From: Eudromia elegans
Taxonomy: Eukaryota; Chordata; Aves; Tinamiformes; Tinamidae
DNA length: 64,000 nucleotides
Direction: 5' to 3'
Assembly (NCBI GenBank): GCA_003342815.1
Contig: PTEX01000300.1
Coordinates: 394,680 to 458,679 of the forward strand
Shown here: piece by piece, positions 26,101 to 39,442 of the stretch
Position numbering within the stretch: position 1 is the first letter of the stretch
Layout: every line of letters begins with the position of its first letter
The notes under the pieces: model-generated
What the model was told of the DNA's origin: nothing
Seen by the model: only the letters and a program-made list of their open reading frames with translations
The model's database searches: none
Translations under genes and position numbers: made by a program

Positions 26101-29100
26101 GAATGCTACTTCTCTTCTGGTTTGTGAGTATAATGTTTTCTTATTCTCTCATAGTTAGTGGCAAAACTATCCAGCTGCAACCTATTGCCATCTGCTGTCA
26201 TTCTCTATTTCAAACTAATTTTGACTTTAGAACACATGAAGAATAACCTACCAACAAACCATTGGAACTGATAGCAATATCTAAAGTAGATATTAATGAA
26301 AACAAGCAATTTATTGCAAAACTTGGGGTCATTTCTGCATTTCAATCACAAAATAGCTGCAAAATTCTCTTTTTCTCTCCCCCTGAAAGACTTTAATGTG
26401 TCTATTAAGTGTTCAGAGAGTGAGTTTTCCAATATACATCCATTTTATATGTTCTTTCCTGTCCCGCTCACTCTCCTCCATCATGCCCTTGAAGATTCTT
26501 TTGTCGATGGAATCACAGGATCCTCGGTTTTGCATTTAGAAACCTTAACAATGTATGTATTGCATTGTTTGAATATGTAGTTTGCCTTTCTGAGTCCCTC
26601 TGAATACATAAAAGATTTTATGCTCTAATAATTTGCTTTGACTACTTTGTGTCTCTTGTATTCAAAAACATACCCATTGTGTAGATAAATATAATAAAAA
26701 AATACTGGTCCTAGTATAGGTGAATATCATTTTCCTTCCAGAGTCATTTAGTGATCAGACACCCTGTCACAGCATAGGAAATATCTGATCATCACCTCAG
26801 CCAAAAATGCAGCCAAATATTCCCTGAGCACTTTCAAAATCTATGAGCTTGCTAAGCTCCTAACTGTTTTAGAAATTCCATTGCAATTTTGTATAACTTA
26901 TCCTTACAAAGGAAGGACTTTGAGAGGCATAAATATTTTTAAACTGATAGCACAAGAACTCCCCTCAATACCAAATGAGCTTTGTTTCTTCACAATCCAT
27001 TGTACTGAACCAGAATGGTACTAAATGATGTATTTGCACGTACTTCAGCATTTTTACAATACTTCAGCAGCTTACCGATATATATCTTTACTCACTTGTG
27101 TTATAAGCAGAGTATAAATACTGAAGTTCCAGACATTACTGAACAAATGCCAGTCACGGTATCTATTTGGTATCATCTTTCATATGGAAAGACTTTTATT
27201 GTTCTTTTGTGTCAATGCAATACTTTATGAATCTATAGATCACTTCTGTGATGCTGATTATCTTCAGTAGTTTTTTCACAAGTCAGGTTAGCAACAGCTA
27301 CAAATCCACATTCTTTAGTAGCCACCTCAGTTCACCCATTTCAGACTGCTATCGGCCACTGAGTTAATTAGGGAGCATTGCAAATCTTTACTGCCACCTC
27401 TACTTAAGCAAGGAAGGTAAGGCTATAGGGGAATCTGTCTTTCTCCAGCTGAATTTAAAGCTATAACATTAAAAACAAATGTGAATCTTGTAATTACAAG
27501 CTCCACATGTTTATCTCCATTCCTTTGAGATTGCTGGGATTTTAGCCTGTTTGCTGTTTAGTCTCAGGATACCCATAAAGCTTTTGAGTTTCCCCAACAA
27601 ATGAATATACTTTTGAGACAACCTTTTTCACCTCAGTTTCACTTTTTAATTTTCTGTTACTTGGCCACATTTCATCCTATCTCTCATTTCTTGCACAGGC
27701 CCCATGCTACAAGCCCCTCCACAGCCTTACCTGTATACTTGCACAGTAACACCACAGTGACTCTGCTAATACAGGACCCCTGAATTACTGTGAGGAGGTT
27801 CAGATGGGAGGTTAGGTCTGGGATTTATTTAAGATAAATGTTACCTAATTTAGACAGCTGGCTGCATGTACTTGTTTTCAACGCATGACAAATTCTTGCC
27901 TGCCTTTCTTCCACACTCCACCAAGATACATAATGCCTGAATCAGTTGCTGCTTGTAGAGAGTTTATTAAAGACATTTCATCTGAATAATGGAATTTTAC
28001 CACCTAGAGCTGAACTATAATTCTGTATCCAAAAAAAGTGTTAAAAATAACCTGTCAATAAAATGCAAATTCAACTATGCAGGGAATGAGAAATAATTAC
28101 TTAAAAGTAAAATTTTACAGTTAAAATCTGATATTAGCTATGATGCTAGTTATGGTTATATTGATCATTGTATTCACCAAAGTTAATTTCAAAGCACATA
28201 ATAGTTATGAGATCAAAATAAGGGACAAAGATTTTTTTCCCTCATAGACCATGAATTTGATTCTTGCTGTAAATTAATACAAATAAACTTTTAACAAGTA
28301 TTGTATTGTGCATGCTTTCAAATTAAAATGTATCCAGAGCAGGAGCCATTTTACAATAAGACACAGCTAAACTCCAGACCCAGCCTTTGGATATCCAGTT
28401 TCTTCTTATGTCAGCATTTGACTTACTGACACCCTTGATCCAAATGCCTTTGTGTATAGATTCATCTGTCTGTAAAGACTTTAGCCAATTTAATCTTGGC
28501 TAATATAATTCCCACTATGTGATGACTGGTTTGGCTGCAGGAAAGAAGTCAGTTCCCAGCTAGGTAGGATTGATAGGAGAAAGATTAGATTTCACATGTG
28601 AGATCATGCCCTGTATTTCTTAGGCATAACCATTCAAAAACATCATTCCTAAGTAATGATTACTAGTTAAGCACGTCCTGATAATTTCCAATGGGAAATG
28701 TGGAATTTGGAAGATGAAATTATTTTGATTTCATGGGTTGTAAATATGTATCCTGACAGATGAATGGGAGCTCCTTGATGAAGCATGGAATAGGGTGAAA
28801 TTAAACATCCAATCAGGGCTGTATTATCATGTTTTGTTTTCCATGGCTTTGACAGATAGAGTGATATTTCATACATTTTGGCCACAGCCAGCAATTGAAA
28901 CTGTCTGTAGATATGTAGGCAGAAACTCCCACTGCTCTTAGGAGTCTGTTTTTCTCAGCAATGACCTTAAAGACAAATGAAGAAGCAAAGAGTTAGAGCA
29001 CAGGCTGATATGCAATTAATTCTCTTGGGCAAATCAGACAATAATTTAAAACAGCCTGCAAGAGACTGCAGAAACACTTGGAAAATAAATTGTTTTGTTG

Positions 29101-31475
29101 CAATCTTCATTTCACAATTGAAACAACAACAACAAAACAAAACAAAAAAAACAGAGAAAGACAAGCTCTTAAGAATCAGACTGTGTTGGTCTTTTACAGC
29201 ACACAGTACATGCTCAACGTTTTCTAGCTCCACACAGATGAAATTCAGCATGCTTAACTATCTATTTTCAAGTTTTCTGTCTGTATTCTATTGTTGCTTT
29301 TTCTCATATCAAGAGATTGTAAAGAGTAATATCGATAGATTAATTTACAAATGAATGCAGTAGATTATTAGAGTTGTTCTCTTTCAGTTCTGAGCATTAT
29401 TGTGCCAATTCATCGTTCAATAAGGAACACTTACAGTTCATATCAGGATTTTATAGAGCTTCTTCCAAGCTAATTTAATGTTTTGGTCATGTTGGACTGG
29501 ACTTTGAAAAGGTTATTGATCTTAATGACTTTTTCGCTTCTGGATTCTCTTTAGAGTGTTTTCACTTTTCAGCATTATGAGATACTTTGAGACCTTACCC
29601 ATACCATTTTGGAATAGGTCTCAGAGACCAGATATTTTCACTATTTTAAACCACCAAAAATTAAGTCTGAACTTTGTATTAAAAATGAAAAGAAAACAAA
29701 GCAAAACAAAAAAAACCACTTTGATTTAGTCTTTTCTCTAACAGAATGATTTGGAGCAGACCTAGTATTCAGATGGAGACAAGTTTCTTTTCAGCTAAGC
29801 CTACTCTGTCAAGATAGCTGAACATGTAATACCTGTTCAGCTGAATGAATCTTCATAGCTCAAACCAGTATCTATGTCAGTAACTTGAAGACAAAGAAAA
29901 TGAAAAAGAAAAATAAATCTGAATTACACAGTCACAGAAGAGGATGAACAGGAGTAATGAACAGTGTCTAAAGACATTGGAACATTAGTGGCACACTATG
30001 CTCAATGATTGCTTGAGATGTCAAGGAGACTTTCTTGGAGATATGCTATTTATACCTATTTGTAACATTTGCATAAAATATTCAACTATCTCAGTATTTT
30101 TCAAGATTTCTTTTTCACTTTCCTGAATCAAATGTGTATTTTCTTAATTCTGAAATATGTAAGGAGCAGATTTGTGTACCATACCACAGATTCTTTTATA
30201 CAAAGAAAAAGCTTTAGTTAAAATGTCATACATCTGAGCATTATGTTTGAATACACTGTAGTAAAACATCATGGTACTGAACACAGCAATCAGTGTAATC
30301 TATTAAGTCATTCTTCTGAAATTCATCACTGAGTAAGATCCGAAGCATACGAAACATGTTTATTTCCATGTCAAAATTGCTTGTAAATGGGCCCCAAACT
30401 AATCTGTCACAGCCATAAAATGCCCAATCTCTAAAAGTTACAAGCTGATATATTGTGATGATACAAAAAGAAATTCTGGAAGAACAAATCAAGTGACCAC
30501 AATTCAAAAATGAACAAAGATTAAGTAACATTTGCGGTGTAACCTCCTATACGTAACAGATAATACTTTCCTTATGGGGTAGTTTGTGGAGTTTTTAAGT
30601 TTGACTTAGTCCTCAAAGAGAGTTGGGCCTAAGGACAATATGAGGTTTATGTCCCCCATGAAGCCAAGTTAACCTGCCTAAACTTCAAGAAAATTGATCT
30701 AGTGACATACACAGCTACAATTGGCCCTGAGGACATCTTTAACATAGTAGGGAGAACATGAACATGACTCTTTATTCACCTCTTCTGAGCTCTTGTATCA
30801 TGTATTATATGAAGTTTCTATTGGAGTACTGATATTATATGTTAAGTGAAGTCTTTAGATGCCTAATTGTCTGGATTAAGAGGGAGAACTACTTTGGTAC
30901 TTTCTTATAAAGGCTTTTATTAGATAACAATTATCCAAGACTTCTTCTATTTTTCAATATTCCTCAAATTCTAAGAGGCATTAGGTAAGAATTGATTTTT
31001 CCTCTAGCTAGTCATACAAGGTGTTCAATGGGTTTTACAGAAGTTTTGGATTGTTTTTTCTTTCTTGCTTCATTGGAAGCCACATTCTGTAGAGGAAAGT
31101 TGTCCTTCACTAAATTATAGCATATTTTGATTTTTAGAGGCATTTATTCCTTTTGGATACTTAAATCCTTGTAATTGTTTTCATCTAGTACTTTACAATA
31201 ATATATTTACATGAGTGAGATATTACAGAAATTGGTCATGTGGTGTTCTAAAGTCTGCATGTGTTGAGGAGAACCACTTTCATGATATACTCCTAATTTA
31301 CCAGATACATGTTGCTAGGATATTAGAGTGCAATGACACCTAGCTATCTTCCACTCTCTCTCAATTCATGAAAAAAATATTTTGAAAGCCCACTGCATTT
31401 TAATCACACTAGCTTCCAACCTAGGTCTTTGACATCTGCACCACCTTTAGTAAAAGAAAGCAAACATGGGAAAGT
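20153..31475. other. 11 kb non-coding stretch, nothing recognised
   Basis: No CR1, other transposon, RNA gene or known coding exon is recognised. Simple sequence is limited to a short (AATT)n at 21365-21386, A-rich patches near 22158-22181 and 29120-29160, and scattered A/T runs. Several open frames of 60-125 codons occur, the longest at 28977-29354 on the plus strand. None has a recognisable motif, signal peptide or membrane pattern. Confidence 0.5.
21365..21386. repeat. Short (AATT)n
   Basis: This is a run of AATT units, fully self-complementary, of about 22 nt. Confidence 0.85.
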
Positions 31476-32225
31476 CAAATTAATGACCTGAAAGAGCAGT
31501 TCAGTTCAAAACATTGTATAAAAAAAGGCTTAATGAGACTAATTACAGAATGTAGTCCCATAAAATTTAGAGATGACATTAAACACAGGGGAGCGGCTGA
31601 CAGAACAAACATCAGAATCTCCATCTAAAGGGACATTAGTAAACTTGAGTATTAGACCAACAAAACATTCATGACACTCAACAGAAAAGAATGTAAGATC
31701 CTGTTTTTAGGCAGGAATAAACTCATGTATGAGTATAGTTTAGGAAGTGACTGGCTGAGTAATCGCTGCACTGCAAAGGATCTAGGAGACGCAAACACCA
31801 GACTGACTATAAGCTGACGTTCAATGAGTGCATTCTCATTGCAAGTAGGTAAGGTCTCACTGGATACACTAGGAAAAGCATGATCACCAGATCAAAGGAT
31901 GCTGTTAACCTCTGTTTGCCAATGATGAGACCATGCTTGCAATCTTGAATCAAGTTTTGGTCCCTAACATCCTTTTATATATGCAGAAGGGTCTGGCAGA
32001 GGGATAATATGGGAATCAGAGGCCAAGATCCTGGGGCTTACAAAGGGAAGCTAAGGGAGCTGGGATTTAGTGCAGTTAAGAAGAATTTAATCTATTTTTC
32101 CTGCAACTATTTGAAAAGCATGAAAAGATGACAGAGCCAAGCTCCAGATTTTTTTTGTCCCAAACGATCTGACAAGGTGAATGGTCATAAATTCCATGCA
32201 GTTTGCTAACTTCAAGTTTGACACT
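31476..32225 (+). mobile_element. Old, heavily decayed CR1 LINE fragment
   Basis: The similarity is low but co-linear with CR1 ORF2. In order there is TTAATGACCTG near 31480 (the F/LINDL region). Next, CAGAATGTAGTCC leads into TTT AGA GAT GAC at 31566-31577, which is the FADD catalytic box with Ala changed to Arg codon. Then come GGGGAGCGGCTGACA, a GATCCTG plus AGGCAGGAATAA stretch near 31698-31721 (CR1 usually GTCCTGCACCTGGG then AGGAATAA), GGATCTAGGAG, GCTAAGGGAGCTGGGATTTAG near 32050, TATTTGAAAAGCATGA near 32108 and AATGGTCATAAATT near 32179. Many indels and stops make it non-coding. About 50 bp near 31490-31542 does not match and may be inserted. Borders are approximate. Confidence 0.7.
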
Positions 32226-33871
32226 TCTTTTTTTTCCTTTCTAGGAGAATTATGCAGCTCTGTAAAAAGTTACCTAGACAGACTGTAGAATGTCCACTTT
32301 TGAGAGGTTCCTTCTTTTCTTCTTTTTTTTTTTTTAGTGATGGAATTTCCACTTTCTGTGAAATCTCTCCATTCTGGGAAACTTTTAAGAATTGGCCATG
32401 GTATGGCAGAGGGAAAGTTGTTTTGTTTCATTTTGTCTTGATAGTCTTTAAGATTTTTAAAGAAAACCAAGACTGGCATGACTGAATGTTAGCGATAATC
32501 ATTGTTGTCCTGTGACATTTTGTTGTCATCATTCGTCCTATGGACACTGCTAATTCTCCTTCCCCTCAGCACACTGCCTACTACTGACATCTCCATTTAG
32601 CCTCAGTTCTACTTTTGCTTTCACTCTTCTCTGTCTTCCATCTTTTGATTTAGAAATCTCATGAAAGATATTTTGACATATTTTTAATTGCAAAACAGTA
32701 TTTATTCCTTTGGGCATGGAAAAAAAGGTGTTTATTATTATTAAAGCACCTATTCACTAAACCAGGTACGAGGTGTGAGTTGGAGGAGATGTTAGTAGAT
32801 ATAGTGGTATAGCAGACCATTGAGAGTATCATGGTGGTATGTTGCCAATCTAATTTTGAAAAATGCAGAAGTTGAGCTGACACTTAAACTAATCCTTTTT
32901 CCCAGTCAGATTTCCTCCTGATCCATATTTACAAGAGCAGCTTCACAGAGCAAATTGGGCTGATGACTGAAGCTCCAGGAGGACAAGTGCCCATGCACCA
33001 TCTGCATTTCCATTATGACCATGTGGAGTTTCAAAGGATGCCTCAAAATGATCTTTCATGATTCTACAGCTATTCCTATCCTAGAAGAAAGCTTTATTGG
33101 AAAGTTTTATTGGAACATTCCTTCAAAATATGTGCAGTCCCAGCACAAGTGTCAGTGCTAAGCTATCTTCCAACACTTCTGTGTCACTTCTCAGAAAGTA
33201 AGGTCATATATTTTGCTAATTCCTTGCAGTATGTGACTTTTCTGTACATTTTCTTCTACATTTTCTAAGCTAAATATTTGGATTTAACTTTTTTAAGGAC
33301 AGGAGGTAGTCACTTCACTCTAACCTTGTATGTAACTCAGATCAAATATTAAACCAAATATCTTTTGACCACTATTGGATTACCTACCAACATATTAGGA
33401 AACTGTAGAAGGAGTTAATCTGTTGGTATCAAAATAGTGATAAAAGTACGATAAAGAGAAGCAGTGGGGAGGGAGGTGTTGTTCAAAGAATGCTAAAAAT
33501 ACTGTCTGGCTAACCACTGCAGAATCATTCCTGATTTCAACATATTTTAGAGTTTCCACTTTGAGCTATGGCTTCCTGTAGAGTTAAGTCTGTTGATAAA
33601 CTTGTTTTTTATAGTTGTCTTTCACAGACTCTGGGAAGCAATCCACCAAACCCAGACCATTGACTAAAGTAGCAAGAATAGGTAGGTATGCTTGAAGGCA
33701 CACATGAACATTTTAGATTGTAAATACAAAAAGGTACCATCGTTTTACTCTGAATTCACACAGAATCTAGAAAAATATCTTGTTAATCCATAACTAGTCT
33801 CAATGACAGCTGTAACAATATTTAAATGGGGCATTTCTATGTAAACATATCATTACTTGTTAACTATGTAA
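32226..33871. other. Non-coding stretch, nothing recognised
   Basis: A T run at about 32323-32334 and A/T-rich patches are the only simple sequence. A pair of overlapping, oppositely oriented frames near 32252-32485 is unrecognised. Confidence 0.5.
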
Positions 33872-34014
33872 CTAGAGGTGTAGAGTCTCCATCCTCGGAG
33901 ATGCTTAAGAGCTGACTGGACACAGTTCTAAGCAGTCTTCTCTAGCTGACTTTGGCTCAGCAGAGGGGTTCTCTGGAGGTCCCTTCAAATCCCAACTGTG
34001 CCATGATTCTGTGA
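33872..34014 (+). mobile_element. CR1 3' tail, about 140 bp
   Basis: The segment runs from GGAGTCTCCATCC-like sequence (GTAGAGTCTCCATCCTCGG near 33880) through ACTGGACACAGTTCT, TCTAGCTGAC and GGAGGTCCCTTCAAATCC to a final ATGATTCTGTGA. This is the order of the extreme 3' end of bird CR1 elements. The terminal word is ATTCTGTGA rather than ATTCTATGA, which fits an older subfamily. Only the last few codons of ORF2 and the 3' untranslated region remain. Confidence 0.85.
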
Positions 34015-34871
34015 ACTGTGCATTTATTTAGTAGCTATAAATTTAAACTGAAAGATTCTACTTTTCAGCTACTGAATAATAAATCCGGTTATGTATGTGC
34101 CTATATACACTCTTTCATTATTATTATTATTAAATTTAGAACTCATATCTATCAGACCATTTCAAATTTTCTGATTATTTTAGTGCTTGTAGTATAACAT
34201 ATACAAATGTTAGCCAGGAAGTTTCTTTCCAGCTTGTAAATATGTTTTGAGATCCTTTATTGGAAATTGCTTTAGCAATGGGAAGTACTTTTATACCTAA
34301 AATGGGTTATTGAAAGATAATGAGAGACACAAGAAAAGACAACACCAAAGAACTCGCCAATGTATTGTGAAAAGTATGACTGCTAAACACTACTGGATTA
34401 CTCAGGCAGAGAGGAACTTCAGTGCCTTTCTGTCTACGAAAAAACAGATTCAAGTATAGCACAAAAAGGGCTTTTTTGAGCCAGAGCTTTTGAGCCCCTG
34501 TTCAACTATATAATGTGAGAACAACTCATTTTATACAGCAAGCCTTGAAATAAAAGCAAATATAAGAAAACTGTTAACTCTTGTCAGCATCAATTATGTT
34601 AAAAATACTAACATCTTCTCTTGCTAACTATGGGGTTGTAATCCACACTAAAATATATGTTAGCTTAAGCTGAAAGGGGAATTATTAGACTTCATATAAA
34701 TAGTCTATAAAATCAGCATTACTTTGTTACTAGGAGATTATGCATCTGATTGATGGAAAACACCCAACTGAACTAATCGTTGTGTTTTATTGACTCTTTA
34801 GTTAACAGACAGCAGTGGACGGTCATCTGGGCTGAATTTGAAATACAGCTGAATGGAACCCAGCTTACTTT

Positions 34872-34908
34872 AAAAAAAAAAAGAAAAAGAAAAGAAAAAG
34901 AAAAAAAA
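34872..34908. repeat. A-rich purine tract, (AAAAG)n-like
   Basis: There are 37 nt of uninterrupted purine on the plus strand with G at intervals of four to six bases. This orientation is opposite to the long pyrimidine tracts elsewhere in the window. Confidence 0.85.
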
Positions 34909-35367
34909 CAGGCTAAAATGTGAATGTTACAAAGAACACAGAGAATAGTTAATGTATTCAGCACCAACTGTCTGCTTATAAATTAGTAAGAGAATGTCTG
35001 AAAATCTAAACTACCTGAAACTACATTTCTCATCCCTCCTATGAAGGTGCTTCAGTCCCTCTTTGTTCGTGCTCTAATGTTTCTTTTTCTGAGTCAGATA
35101 ATAAGCTGCAGTAGTTCTCTGACATCTTCATCAGTAAAGTCAATGAACACCTGTGTGTTGCACTTCCATTCTGACAAACTCTTCTAGCCCAATCATCCAT
35201 CTCTCATATGCTTTTTCATAAAGCTCAACCAGTTACCAAAAGGTCTATCCAACTTAGACCCTAAAGAAATAAGATGAGAATGTTATTGGGAATGTAGAGA
35301 TGAGTGGAGACTTGGACTAAGAGTACATTGCGGTACATTGAACCTGTCTTACAGCATTGACAGATCT

Positions 35368-35398
35368 TTAATTAATTAATTAATTAATTAATTAATTA
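35368..35398. repeat. (AATT)n, 31 nt
   Basis: About eight perfect AATT units. The tract is fully self-complementary and could extrude as a cruciform. Confidence 0.95.
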
Positions 35399-36488
35399 GG
35401 TTTATGTCACCGAGAATGTCAGGTTTCTGTTGTCATTTGGAAAGTGTCAGCTCTTGCCATGCTTTCGAAACTGGAGCCTCCTCAGCCAGAAAGCCTGATT
35501 TCACTTGTGGAGCCTCACATGGCTCTACAGTTTTAGCTTCCTTACTCATAACTCTCCTTGGGCCTGTGATCTAGCTCAAACTGAATTAAGAATTAAGTAA
35601 CCCAGGAAACTTTTGCTATTCATCTGTGCAATAATCCTAACGGTATACACCCCAGCCATCCAACACAGTTATGTACTGGTTGGAGAACACAGAGCAAACA
35701 GGGCCAAAAATCCTGACCTGCTGTGGGTCCCGGGATCAAGGGTGTCACATTCCTGCTTTTCCTCACAGGAGATCCTTTTTGTTCTTGAACTGTTCAATTA
35801 CTTTTGCAAAGCAGTATGCTGTGGAGATGGATTCTTCTGTGCACAGCCTGAAACTGCTTTAATGATTCCGTAATCTGTGCACCTGGAACTGTGTGTGTAC
35901 AACCTATTTTATTCTATCTTCAAAAGAAGTAAAATTGTCCTGAATATTTCACCAACCTCACCATCCTCCCCAAAAACAAAGAAGTGAAAGTTTACCTTTA
36001 AAATTGCCTACTTTGGATAGTGACATATTTTTTTCTGATCTGTGGGGCTTTTTAAAAACCTTGCACATGTACTTCGGTGATTTACACTTTGAATGACTTT
36101 GGCAAATGTTCATCTATGGCAAACAGCCTGTTAACAAGACAGTATTGCAGACAAGTTTGATGTCTGCAATGCCTCTCTAGGAATGCAAATTGCAGAAGTT
36201 CACATGGAAGTGGAAGAAACAATTCAGTTTTACAATTGTTTTCAATTGCCTCACACACCTGCTGCTGGATCTAGTAAAACAGATTAAAAACACAGTAAGA
36301 TACAGCAGGAGAGATCTTAGGTCAAGCTGTGAAAACAAATGATGTTTGTTTGTTTTGCACCACGAAAGAAGGCCGTTTGCTCCACTGAAGAATGTCTGTA
36401 AGCACTCTTAAGGGTATTAGTTCTGTTTCAGAAGAAATTAATCTTTCTGCATGATGTCATACAAAGATATGTGTGCCTTTATTGTTGA

Positions 36489-36532
36489 TATTTAATGACT
36501 TTGTATTTGTATTACTGTATTTAATGACTTTG
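36489..36532. repeat. Imperfect 29-bp direct duplication
   Basis: TATTTAATGACTTTG occurs at 36489-36503 and again at 36518-36532, an offset of 29 bp. Confidence 0.8.
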
Positions 36533-37351
36533 AATCAGTTTTCTAGTTTTCTTTTCATTTAAGAGCATATATCAGATACAAATGGTACAATTCATAAGAA
36601 TTGTTTTCCATATCTGAGAAGTTATGTTTGAATTAAGCAAATGGAAGATACTAATAGCAATAGAAAAGTGGAGGGAAAAGTACTGAGTATTTAAGAATAA
36701 TCATGGAGCAACGTATGCTTGTGTATAGCTCCTTCAGGTCTTAACCCAGAGCAAATGCTGATCCTGTCTCCTTTTGTTTTCATCTCCCCAGGACTTAAAT
36801 GAACTTTATTAAGGACAGTGTAAATTTCATAAAGCTTTGAAAATAAAAAGCGAGAAGTTCTCCTTGAATAAGAAATGGATATTTTAAGTCTGGGCGTGAT
36901 CTAAAGATGTATGACTATGTAGTTCAGCATATAACTAGCAAAATTATATAGATATGTATAAAAAGATATTCTTTGAATTAGGACATTTTAGGACTTGATA
37001 CATAATGATGCCTATTAATAAGAGAATACCAAGGATTTTCATTGTTTTCCTGTCTTGCCCATAGACTTATCTATATCCTAGATCTGCTTTGTTCTACTGC
37101 TGAAGCACAAATGAAAAAATGCTTGATGATTTGAAGACTGAACTTTTTGCTATTTTGAGAAAAATCTGAATAAAGTTACTCATGGTCGCAATGAGACTTG
37201 GGAGCTAAAAGTTACATTTAGTGCAATTCATTTCAGATCAGAAAAGGAGAATTTTCTTGAGGAGGAGGGATTCTTTTCTATTTCTGCAAATATTCATTTG
37301 CATTCTCTATGAAAGTGATTCAGACAGATTCTGGTTCCAGGGCCTATCTTT

Positions 37352-37385
37352 TTGGAAGGCCACAAAACTTGGAAGGCCACAAAGC
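37352..37385. repeat. 17-bp tandem duplication
   Basis: TTGGAAGGCCACAAAAC is followed directly by TTGGAAGGCCACAAAGC, with one mismatch. This looks like a recent slippage duplication. Confidence 0.9.
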
Positions 37386-38167
37386 AGCAACTACTTGTTA
37401 AAATATTTATACAACATGAATTTTAAATATAGGAGACTAGTTAGGAGAACATATTTTGCCTTCATGTCATGTACAAGAATTGAAAATTTTATGGCAGAGT
37501 GTGTTTAGCATATATTGATTTTATTAGGTTTGTAGGGTTTCCTAAAGTTTAAAACATATCTTTTTAATAAGGTTGGAATTAAATTTTTTTTGTTTTAATA
37601 TAACACAATATATGGTTTTATATATTGTAATATAATACAATAATATAATAGCTGAAGCAAAATGAAACACTAATTTTATCAAAATTTTAAAACTAGAATA
37701 CTTCCTAAGTGTTTCTCTGATGTCCCATTTTGACTTGTTTGGGGCCAGTTTTGAATGGAAAATCAGTTTTGATCTTTCAGATTTTCCCATGATTCATAAA
37801 CTTCACTTTTCTCATACTTCTATATGTATATAAAATTGTTCTTTAGATTTGTGCTCTGAATATGGAATGACATATGAAAATTTCATATGGAAACGTCTGA
37901 GGACATCATGATGTATTGGCAAATCCTTCAAGCAGATTTGAGTACTGAACTATCATTTTTATCAGAATCCACTGACTTTTCCAACGATCACCAAATTTAA
38001 TATTTTTAGATTCCCTGTTTCTTACTGTGTGCTAGCATCACACATCATTAGCAATATTCCTAAAAAAAAAAAAAAAAAATTAAATATTTATGAATTCAGG
38101 CTTGTATCTCAAGACTTGGTAACCTTAGGACTTGAAAATCTGGAGGAAGTAATTTGCTCCTGAAGGA

Positions 38168-38396
38168 ATAGAATCATAGAATGTTTAAGGTTGGAAGGGA
38201 CCTCTAGAGGTCATCTAGTCCAACCCCTCTGCATATGCAGGGTCTCCTAGAGCATGTGGTGCACAGTGGCATCGACGTAGGTTTGGAAGATCTCCAGAGA
38301 AGGAGACTCCACAATCTCTCCTGGCAACCTGTTCCATGGCTCTCTTACCCTTACTGTTAAGAAATTTTTCCTTACGTTCCTGTGGAACTTTTGATG
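38168..38396 (-). mobile_element. CR1 3' fragment, about 230 bp
   Basis: Read on the minus strand this is a CR1 3' end. The left border has ATAGAATCATAGAATG tail repeats, then GGTTGGAAGGGACCTC, the TAGTCCAACCCC block, and the end of ORF2 (GGAGACTCCACAATCTC, TTACTGTTAAGAAATTTTTCC). It stops near 38396 just after CTGTGGAACTTTTGATG. Everything upstream in the element is missing, as expected from 5' truncation during target-primed reverse transcription. Confidence 0.95.
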
Positions 38397-39398
38397 AATC
38401 CATAGTAACAGAAATGAAGTTTGTTTTGTTATTCTCTATGTGCTGTCTGCTGGTATTTATGTTAGATCCAGCTAATGGTTGCACATTCAACAAAGCAGAA
38501 TTTGTATAAGGAAAACCAAATGTTTCAAATCAGGATGCAAACAAGAATCAAAGATGCAAGAGTAGGAAGAAATTTTTTTTCTTCCCTCGCCCCCTGAAAG
38601 TATACAAATGCCGGAGACTGCAGCACCCACAAGTGGTGGGAGTGCGGGTTCAGTACATCCTCAGCCAAGAGGGAGTTTGTCTTCAAAATGCTCCAGTTAC
38701 AAGACTATGAGCAAAAAGGGAGCCATCACCAACAGGATTAAGAATGCCTTGAGTTTCCCTTTTGGACCAGGCATGTAAAGCAAACTAGGCAAAATGCAAA
38801 CCCGTGGTTTGTGGTTCTGTAAACTCACTAGGGAGAGAATGAGAGTTGGACAGAAACTTTGTGAACAAACAGAATTGAATCACAAAGTGCTATTTCAAAG
38901 AAGCCAGAACTGCTGGGCTTAATATTTAAGGTTCAACAAGCTTTTGCTATCTCAGGCAAGATTATGAGTAAAATCTTCTCACCACCAGGCAGGTCAGGTA
39001 CAGTTCCGGGAACTTTTAAATGTTTGGATTCTCAACCTTAAGACAGCATAGTAAGGAGTCCCTGGAGCCCCATTAGTTGTTTTTATTCATGGTGAAGGGT
39101 AAGAAACAGTTCCTCTCAGTAGCTATCCAGACTGAAATTAAAGTTTAGAAATATCAGAAAGACTTGTTTGTGGCTCAGTCCAGATTAAAACTAAATTAAG
39201 GAAAAGAAAAATCAAAAAATATTTCCTACAAACTGGAAAAGCTACTTTTAAACAAATGCTTAGACAAAAACATGCTTCTTTCTTTCTTTAGAGTGTAGTT
39301 CTACACTGCTGTTATGCCTGTATTTAAATATAGATATACATACATATACACACATCTTTACATTATTACTTTATTTTGGTGTAGTTATGGCCTAAAAT

Positions 39399-39442
39399 AA
39401 AAGGAGGGGGAAAAAAAAAGAAGAAAAGAAAAAAAAAAAAGG
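39399..39442. repeat. Purine-only tract, 44 nt
   Basis: This is uninterrupted A/G on the plus strand, containing a GGAGGGGG core followed by A-rich sequence. Confidence 0.85.

Larger units (their letters stand above)
34015..38167. other. Non-coding stretch with small tandem duplications
   Basis: No gene or transposon is recognised. The stretch holds an A/G tract, an (AATT)n tract and two short tandem duplications, each listed separately. An A run lies at about 38061-38079 just before the next CR1. Confidence 0.5.

Noticed and set aside
28977..29354. 125-codon plus-strand open frame
   Set aside because: It has a glutamine/asparagine/lysine-rich middle from an A-rich patch and no family resemblance.
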